Shown one piece after another: positions 6,924-10,976 of a DNA stretch of 10,976 nt. A model generated the notes under the pieces. The model was not told the origin of the DNA. It saw nothing but the letters and a program-made list of their open reading frames with translations, and made no database searches. The position numbers were made by a program, and so were the translations under genes. Origin of the DNA: JBLHGU01 sp047615875 (GTDB lineage Bacteria > Pseudomonadota > Gammaproteobacteria > Arenicellales > CAJQKF01). Every line of letters begins with the position of its first letter. The first letter of the stretch is position 1. The stretch covers positions 1-10,976 of the forward strand of contig JBLHGU010000165.1 in NCBI GenBank assembly GCA_047615875.1. Reading direction: 5' to 3'.

Positions 6924-7233
6924 GGTCTGATATCTCAATGATAAACTTTCGGTGATCTCCTGTTGGTCAATACTCCGGGTTCTGTTCAGACGTTGATTGA
7001 TGAGTTCGCTGGATGCGTACGAGAGCGTGTATCGCCTGAAACAATTTGTTCAGAGGTAGACGTCGAGACACAGTCTAGATTAGATTTTTTGAGTTAAAAC
7101 TAGATTGAAAATTTCCACTTCCAGATTTGCCCGCCTCTTAGTGGCAGTGGTCATTCAGTGCTCATTTGAAATTAGCTCTAGATGCCCTCTGATAGCGGTA
7201 TTTTAACTCCACCAGGGCCACTCAACGACTAGC
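6924..7233. other. Gene-poor spacer between convergent hydrolase and permease genes
   Basis: No start-bearing gene is evident. A 50-codon stretch on the plus strand (6945-7094) stays open between stops and reads GDLLLVNTPGSVQTLIDEF followed by RERVSPE, but it has no start codon or ribosome-binding site, so it could be a gene remnant or chance. The minus strand also stays open across part of the same interval. I found no strong hairpin with a U-tract that would terminate either flanking gene. The rest (7095-7233) shows nothing I can interpret. Confidence 0.35.
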
Positions 7234-8028
7234 CTAATGCGATTGCCCTGCCCATTCATCAAGCTTATTACACAGTACATTGGTGACGGCTCTTAATAGC
7301 AGTGTAAAAATACACGAAGTAACGAGCGCTTCGAACATCAAATCAATCTTGACCCGTCCATTAGCGAGCAGCATTAGATAACCCAGCCCTTGTGATGCAC
7401 CAACCCACTCACCAATAATTGCACCGATGGGTGCATAGACAGTCGCAAGACGGATACCCGACGAGAGTGATGGTAGAGCAGCGGGTAATCTAACCTGAAT
7501 TAAGGTATTGAACTTAGTCGCCCGCATACTCTGGGCCAGATCGAGAAAACCTTTTGGCGTAGCGCGCAAACCATCCAGAAAACTGGATACAACTGGAAAA
7601 TAAATAATCAGTACAGCCATAGCAATTTTGGAACCTATCCCGTAGCCAAACCAAAGCGTCAATATTGGGGCCAGTGCAAACACTGGAACGGTTTGACTGA
7701 TAACAAGAATGGGCATTATATAACGCGTTGCCGTAGCCGACATAATTAGGTACATGGCCGTGACCATGCCCAGTAAAATTCCTAGTATTAGCCCAGCTAC
7801 AACTTCAATGGCGGTCACCCAGGCGTGCATAGCAAGCAAATCGACATATTTAACGAGCGCTTCGGCCACCGCTAGTGGCCCGGGTAATATGTAACGTGGT
7901 ACCTCTGTAATCCAGACCACCAACTGCCAGCCGATCAGAATAATCAATACCGATACAGCCAAATCTCTGTTGTTGATTTTTTGCCTGCTAACCGGTGGGT
8001 CTGCCTTCATTGCATCCACCAAAAACAT
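7234..8028 (-). CDS. thiX: ThiX-like ABC transporter permease for a thiamine pyrimidine precursor
   Basis: This 264-aa inner-membrane permease of the BPD/SsuC-TauC type has about six hydrophobic segments, near 23-42, 70-95, 103-125, 135-150, 195-212 and 232-250. The cytoplasmic EAA-type loop that docks the ATPase is at about 153-186 (GLRATPKGFLDLAQSMRATK, then RLPAALPSL). By family alone it could serve sulfonates or nitrate; the neighbouring binding protein and TenA point to thiamine precursors. It is the last gene of the operon, 13 bases after thiZ. The ATG at 8028 is the longest start, but ATG at 8010 (MKADPPVSRQK) has a GGTGG five bases upstream and may be the true start. No lesion is seen. 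Confidence 0.75.
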   Translation of the reverse strand: MFLVDAMKADPPVSRQKINNRDLAVSVLIILIGWQLVVWITEVPRYILPGPLAVAEALVKYVDLLAMHAWVTAIEVVAGLILGILLGMVTAMYLIMSATATRYIMPILVISQTVPVFALAPILTLWFGYGIGSKIAMAVLIIYFPVVSSFLDGLRATPKGFLDLAQSMRATKFNTLIQVRLPAALPSLSSGIRLATVYAPIGAIIGEWVGASQGLGYLMLLANGRVKIDLMFEALVTSCIFTLLLRAVTNVLCNKLDEWAGQSH

Positions 8029-8041
8029 CGAATGAGGGCTA

Positions 8042-8803
8042 TCACGATTTCAAGACATTCAGTAATTCTGCATGAGCGGCTAATGTCATGGGGTTTTCTA
8101 CTTCGCGTGGTGGTAAATTTGGGGGTGTTTGATGGCTATCAATACTGTCATCTGACATTACATAAAGTTGATGTGCGAGACGCACTGCCTCAGCCGGGTC
8201 GTGAGTCACTAGTAGTACGGTTTTGCTTTCTAGCATATCGAATGCAAGGCTTTGCATATCGTCTCTGGTACGCGCATCTAATGCTGAAAAAGGTTCATCC
8301 AGCCGGACAATCGGTTGATCCTCCATCAGGGTACGTGCCAGTGCGACACGTTGGCGCATACCACCCGATAATTGGTGCGGTCGTTTATGTTCATGAGCAC
8401 TGAGACCTACCTGGTCAATGAGATGATCAACATTTTTCTGATCACGACTATCTGTATTTTTTTCATGGCGAAGGCGCTGGCCGAGCATGATATTTTGACG
8501 AACATTTAACCACGGAAAAAGCAGGTCGGATTGCGCCATATAGGAAACCAAATTGGCAATATTATTGGTTACTATGGAATCGTGACTGGCACGTATTTGT
8601 CCGTTAAATTGACCACCAGTTGATAACCCTGCTAGTAATCTTAGCAAGGTCGATTTCCCAACACCCGAAGGGCCTAGAAGGCAAGTCCAACAGCCTTGTT
8701 TAAGTTCGAATGAAATGTCTGAAAAAAATACAACGGTGTCGCGATGAAAGCTACCAGTAATACTTAACCCTGAAGATACTGACCCCATACTATTCATCGA
8801 CAC
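8042..8803 (-). CDS. thiZ: ThiZ-like ABC transporter ATP-binding protein
   Basis: This 253-aa nucleotide-binding subunit energises the permease encoded just downstream. Motifs in order are Walker A GPSGVGKST (44-52), the Q-loop at Gln91 (SYMAQSDLLFPWLNV), signature LSGGMRQR (145-152), Walker B IVRLDE (165-170), D-loop SALD (173-176) and the switch His201. Walker B has an Arg at 167 where a hydrophobic residue is normal; the Asp and the catalytic Glu170 are kept. The first codon of the longest frame is GTG (8803). ATG at 8797, with AGAG eight to nine bases upstream, is an equally good start two codons in. It follows tenA by 7 bases and precedes thiX by 13, so all three are cotranscribed. Confidence 0.8.
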   Translation of the reverse strand: MSMNSMGSVSSGLSITGSFHRDTVVFFSDISFELKQGCWTCLLGPSGVGKSTLLRLLAGLSTGGQFNGQIRASHDSIVTNNIANLVSYMAQSDLLFPWLNVRQNIMLGQRLRHEKNTDSRDQKNVDHLIDQVGLSAHEHKRPHQLSGGMRQRVALARTLMEDQPIVRLDEPFSALDARTRDDMQSLAFDMLESKTVLLVTHDPAEAVRLAHQLYVMSDDSIDSHQTPPNLPPREVENPMTLAAHAELLNVLKS

Positions 8804-8810
8804 TCTGGCA

Positions 8811-9524
8811 TCAATCCGAGTTGCCCAGCCGAAGACCCATTGACCAAAAACTTACTTCCAGTCGAGTTGCTGTTTTAAAGCGATGGCACAGTACTGACCA
8901 ACGTGAATTTTGCTCTGGTTGGGCGCCGAGCTTAGCATAAGCTACTTGTTCAATGAGTGATGCGACTGAAACACATATCGGTTTGTAGTCATCTGAATGA
9001 TAGGTATCGATCCACTCGCGATAGAGTGCTGTAGTGTCGTGGCATTGCGATAGTCGATAACCAATGTCAGCATAACCAAAAACACAAGGCGCTAGTGTTG
9101 CTAGTAGATCGAGTAGATCTCCAGACAAGCCGGCATCCATGACGTATCGAGTATAGGCCAGGTTTTCCTGTTCTTCTTTGGCCTGTAACAATTGCACTTC
9201 AGTGATACCTTCTCGCGCGCAAATTCTGACATGAAGCTGAATCTCTCCGTTTATCAATGCGTTAACAGTCGCAGCCGCACCGCGCATTTGTTCGGGAGTT
9301 TCGGACTTAACAATGGCAAGCGCCCAGGCGCGTGAGAAATGGATCAGAAAAATATAATCCTGAATCAGATAATCAATGAACGCAGACCTCGGTAAGCTGC
9401 CATTACCCAGGCCTCGTACGAATTCATGATCGACATAATCTGGCCACGCCGTGCCAGCAGCGTGACGCCAGCCGGCAAATATTTTTGACCTGAAGTCGTC
9501 GATGCTTTTATCGATGACTGTCAT
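8811..9524 (-). CDS. tenA: TenA family aminopyrimidine aminohydrolase (thiaminase II)
   Basis: This 237-aa all-helical cytoplasmic enzyme, in the family, hydrolyses 4-amino-5-aminomethyl-2-methylpyrimidine to the hydroxymethyl pyrimidine (HMP), allowing salvage of degraded thiamine. Comparison with my memory of Bacillus subtilis TenA places the catalytic residues at Asp56 (FIDYLIQDYIFL; Asp44 there), Cys147 (LAPCVFGYADIG; Cys135) and Glu223 (EVSFWSMGL; Glu205). All are present, which marks the Cys-containing TenA subfamily. Phe59 stands where the Bacillus protein has Tyr47. Length is normal. Its ATG overlaps the thiY stop by four bases (ATGA), and thiZ follows after 7 bases, so it is embedded in the transporter operon. 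That supports a substrate delivered by this ABC system. Confidence 0.88.
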   Translation of the reverse strand: MTVIDKSIDDFRSKIFAGWRHAAGTAWPDYVDHEFVRGLGNGSLPRSAFIDYLIQDYIFLIHFSRAWALAIVKSETPEQMRGAAATVNALINGEIQLHVRICAREGITEVQLLQAKEEQENLAYTRYVMDAGLSGDLLDLLATLAPCVFGYADIGYRLSQCHDTTALYREWIDTYHSDDYKPICVSVASLIEQVAYAKLGAQPEQNSRWSVLCHRFKTATRLEVSFWSMGLRLGNSD

Positions 9525-10393
9525 TTTGTGACATCAATCGCTAGACGACTAACAGGTAATGCCTTACCTTGCAGTAAACCGGCTTCTGCGAAAAATCTTT
9601 TCATCGTACGATATCGACCCACGTCAAAAGCAGCAGGACGCAGTGCAAATCGTGGCAACGTATCGACCCAGGCGCGCTTGTTTAATTCGTCCTGAAGTTC
9701 TATGGCAGTGCTGGAGAAAACCTCCCAGCTTCGTTTTGGGTGATTGACAATATATTGCGTAGCTTTTTCTGTTGCTGCCAGAAAACGGGCAATTTTTTCC
9801 TTATTCATATTGTCTTTATGGGCAACGTAGATGAGTTCATCGTAAGCCGGCAAGCCTTCTTCTTCGACATAAAAACAACGACCTGGGACACCTTCGATAT
9901 CCATTTGGTTGAGCTCAAAATTGCGATATGCTCCAATCACAGCATCGACTTGTTTCGACATCAGCGATGGTGAAAGCGACCAGTTAACATTGACGAGTTC
10001 GATGTCGCTGAAAAGTAGACCATGCTTTTTAAGGATCGCCGTTAAAAGAGCCTCCTCTACACCCGCAACAGAAAAGCCAAATTTCTTGCCCCTTAAATCA
10101 GCGATTGATTTAATCGGACCATCTTCTAGTACCAATAACCAGTTTAAAGGGGTCGCAATTAAGGTTCCTACACGGATTAATGGCAGTCCCTGGTGAACTT
10201 GAAGATGTAGTTTAGGTTGATATGAAACCGCCAGGTCTGCCTTTCCAGCAGCCACTAGTTTCGGCGGATCTGAAGGGTTGGCCGGTGGAATGATTTCTAT
10301 CTCTAAGCCTTGTTCGGAAAAGTAACCTTTTTCCTGCGCAATAATAATAGGACCATGGTCAGGGTCGACAAACCAGTCGAGCATGAGGGTCAT
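9521..10393 (-). CDS. thiY: ThiY-like (NMT1/THI5 family) thiamine-precursor binding protein; start disrupted
   Basis: The 290-aa frame matches the NMT1/THI5-like periplasmic binding fold: MLDWFVDPDHGPIIIAQEKG near the N-terminus, KLVAAGKADLAVSYQP (45-60), LRGKKFGFSVAGVEEALL (about 100-117), QVDAVIGAYRNFELNQM and YVEEEGLPAYDELIYVAHKD. In the ThiXYZ systems ThiY delivers N-formyl-4-amino-5-aminomethyl-2-methylpyrimidine to the permease, and the next gene, tenA, fits that pathway. The ATG at 10393 is not a convincing real start: the protein would lack an export signal, and the 22 codons upstream in the same frame encode one (see 10394-10462). The mature part is uninterrupted. Without export it could not serve a periplasmic transporter, so the start region decides whether the operon works. 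Confidence 0.8.
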   Translation of the reverse strand: MTLMLDWFVDPDHGPIIIAQEKGYFSEQGLEIEIIPPANPSDPPKLVAAGKADLAVSYQPKLHLQVHQGLPLIRVGTLIATPLNWLLVLEDGPIKSIADLRGKKFGFSVAGVEEALLTAILKKHGLLFSDIELVNVNWSLSPSLMSKQVDAVIGAYRNFELNQMDIEGVPGRCFYVEEEGLPAYDELIYVAHKDNMNKEKIARFLAATEKATQYIVNHPKRSWEVFSSTAIELQDELNKRAWVDTLPRFALRPAAFDVGRYRTMKRFFAEAGLLQGKALPVSRLAIDVTK

Positions 10394-10462
10394 TTTATCA
10401 ACTGCAAATGACTGTGAAGAAAATGCAAGGAGAAGCTCAAGGGCTGCGGAAAAAAAGAATTA
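10394..10462 (-). other. thiY: Signal-peptide codons of thiY cut off by an upstream TAA
   Basis: Directly upstream of and in frame with the ATG at 10393, the codons read FFFSAALELLLAFSSQSFA then VDK. This is a hydrophobic core with a Ser-Phe-Ala signal-peptidase I type cleavage site. The frame is closed by TAA (10462-10460) before any start. Either this TAA replaced a sense codon (TTG-GGA-xxx-TTC would then give a short start), or a base was lost in the run of seven As at 10450-10456, which would connect to ATG at 10488. That second option gives an acidic, unusual signal peptide. I see no TPP riboswitch pattern on this strand up to the window edge. Confidence 0.6.
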
Positions 10463-10976
10463 TCCCAAACAAGAATTTCAAAAATCATTAAACTTCGGGC
10501 TATGAAGATTACAGTAAAAAATCTAGTGTAACCCCAGAGGTATTTTTTTGTGGAAGTCTACGGCCGAGACTCTTGAAAGATCTGACCGACGTTGTTTCAT
10601 GGCTAAGGTTGTTAATATTATAGGTCGAGGCGGTCAACGTTTTGCAGAATCTGTATTAGGGTGGAACCGGTGCACCATCAGAAAAGGCCAACGAGAAAGT
10701 TCAAATGGCAGCGCTCAGCCGGCGTGCCACGTATCCTGTGGTAGGCCTGGAGCAGAATTTTATTTACCTGAATTGCTTAGCAATATTCAATCCATCGTCG
10801 AGCCGACAGGAAAAACTGACCCCACCTTTCGCACCACCCGTATTTACACGCCATTGAGCGCACAACAGGTGCACAGCGGTTAATCGCGCAGTATGGTTAT
10901 AACGATACTGATCTTCCCAGTATTCGCACCTTGCGCACCAAACTGAACAATCTTGACTACCGCCTAAGAAAAGTTA
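10463..10976 (+). mobile_element. Partial ISAzo13-like insertion sequence; left boundary not resolved
   Basis: The transposase fragment implies an insertion sequence whose left end lies between the thiY start region and 10548. I looked for a terminal inverted repeat or target duplication in 10463-10547 and cannot define one, because the right end is outside the window. If the element landed here, it may have separated the thi operon from its original promoter and leader. Confidence 0.4.
10548..10976 (+). pseudogene. ISAzo13-type transposase, N-terminal part, frameshifted and cut by window edge
   Basis: The first frame (TTG at 10548; an internal ATG gives MAKVVNIIGRGGQRFAESVL) runs through GWNRCTIRKGQRESSNG and LPELLSNIQSIVEPTGKTDP to TRIYTPLSAQQVHSG, then TAA (10881-10883). 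Another frame then continues LIAQYGYNDTDLPSIRTLRT and LDYRLRKV to the edge. The order helix-turn-helix-like start, VEP.T.KTDP, TRIYTPLSAQ.V, L...YGY.D..LPS.RT and L..RL.KV matches the N-terminal region of ISAzo13-family DDE transposases as I remember them. One extra T after GG at 10878-10879 would join the frames (VHSGLIAQYGYN). The catalytic DDE part is outside the window. The segment NGSAQPACHVSCGRPGAEF fits the family poorly and may hide further changes. Confidence 0.7.

Noticed and set aside
6980..7055. TGTTCAGA repeated twice about 63 bases apart
   Set aside because: Two short copies with no further spacing pattern do not make a repeat array or CRISPR.
7981..8403. 140-codon plus-strand frame opposite thiZ
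   Set aside because: It lies antisense to the ATPase Walker B, signature and C-terminal regions and has the His/Arg/Val-rich look of a reverse-frame translation.
7078..10527. AAAAAATCTA in inverted orientation on both sides of the thi operon, as possible ends of a mobile unit
   Set aside because: The match is only about ten AT-rich bases, with no longer similarity and no target duplication; chance is sufficient.

Overview
The window looks like a chromosomal segment of a proteobacterium, most likely a gammaproteobacterium. I infer this from the gene families (CNNM/CorC, MscS-like, MgtE_N/CBS, ECF sigma, EamA, ThiXYZ/TenA, ISAzo13-type transposase) and the moderate GC content by eye; no rRNA or other marker is present to confirm it. 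The most striking property is uneven decay. Most transport and regulatory genes in the left half carry in-frame stops, frameshifts or deletions, while the alpha/beta hydrolase and the thiamine-precursor salvage operon are essentially intact.

Region 1-2605 (minus strand, read right to left): an uncharacterised 241-aa protein, an MscS-like channel, a MgtE_N/CBS protein and a second MgtE_N protein that runs off the window. The channel frame runs straight into the MgtE_N/CBS frame across a single TAG (985-987), so the ancestral product may have been one MscS-MgtE_N-CBS polypeptide. The channel has also lost its pore helix (TM3), and the second MgtE_N gene has its own in-frame TAA.

Region 2629-4435 (plus strand) diverges from that cluster across only about 25 bp. 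It holds a CNNM/CorC-type cation-efflux protein broken by two frameshifts and one TAA, then an N-terminally truncated ECF sigma factor with an in-frame TGA. CNNM and MgtE_N/CBS domains are both linked to Mg2+ handling and MscS to osmotic protection, so 1-4435 reads as a decayed ion/osmotic homeostasis locus.

Region 4436-4962 holds a strong hairpin and, on the minus strand, the 3' remnant of another MscS-like channel. Region 4963-5936 (minus) is an EamA/DMT-family permease with one frameshift. It diverges from an intact alpha/beta hydrolase (6045-6923, plus) across a spacer with inverted repeats that look like operator half-sites.

Region 7234-10459 (minus) is a compact operon in the order thiY, tenA, thiZ, thiX: a binding protein, a TenA hydrolase, an ATPase and a permease. 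By family knowledge these import a formylated or amino-pyrimidine thiamine breakdown product and convert it to the HMP pyrimidine. The signal-peptide codons of thiY lie upstream of the first in-frame ATG and are cut off by a stop. No TPP riboswitch is visible upstream.

Region 10548-10976 (plus) is the 5' part of an ISAzo13-type transposase with a one-base frameshift, running off the right edge.
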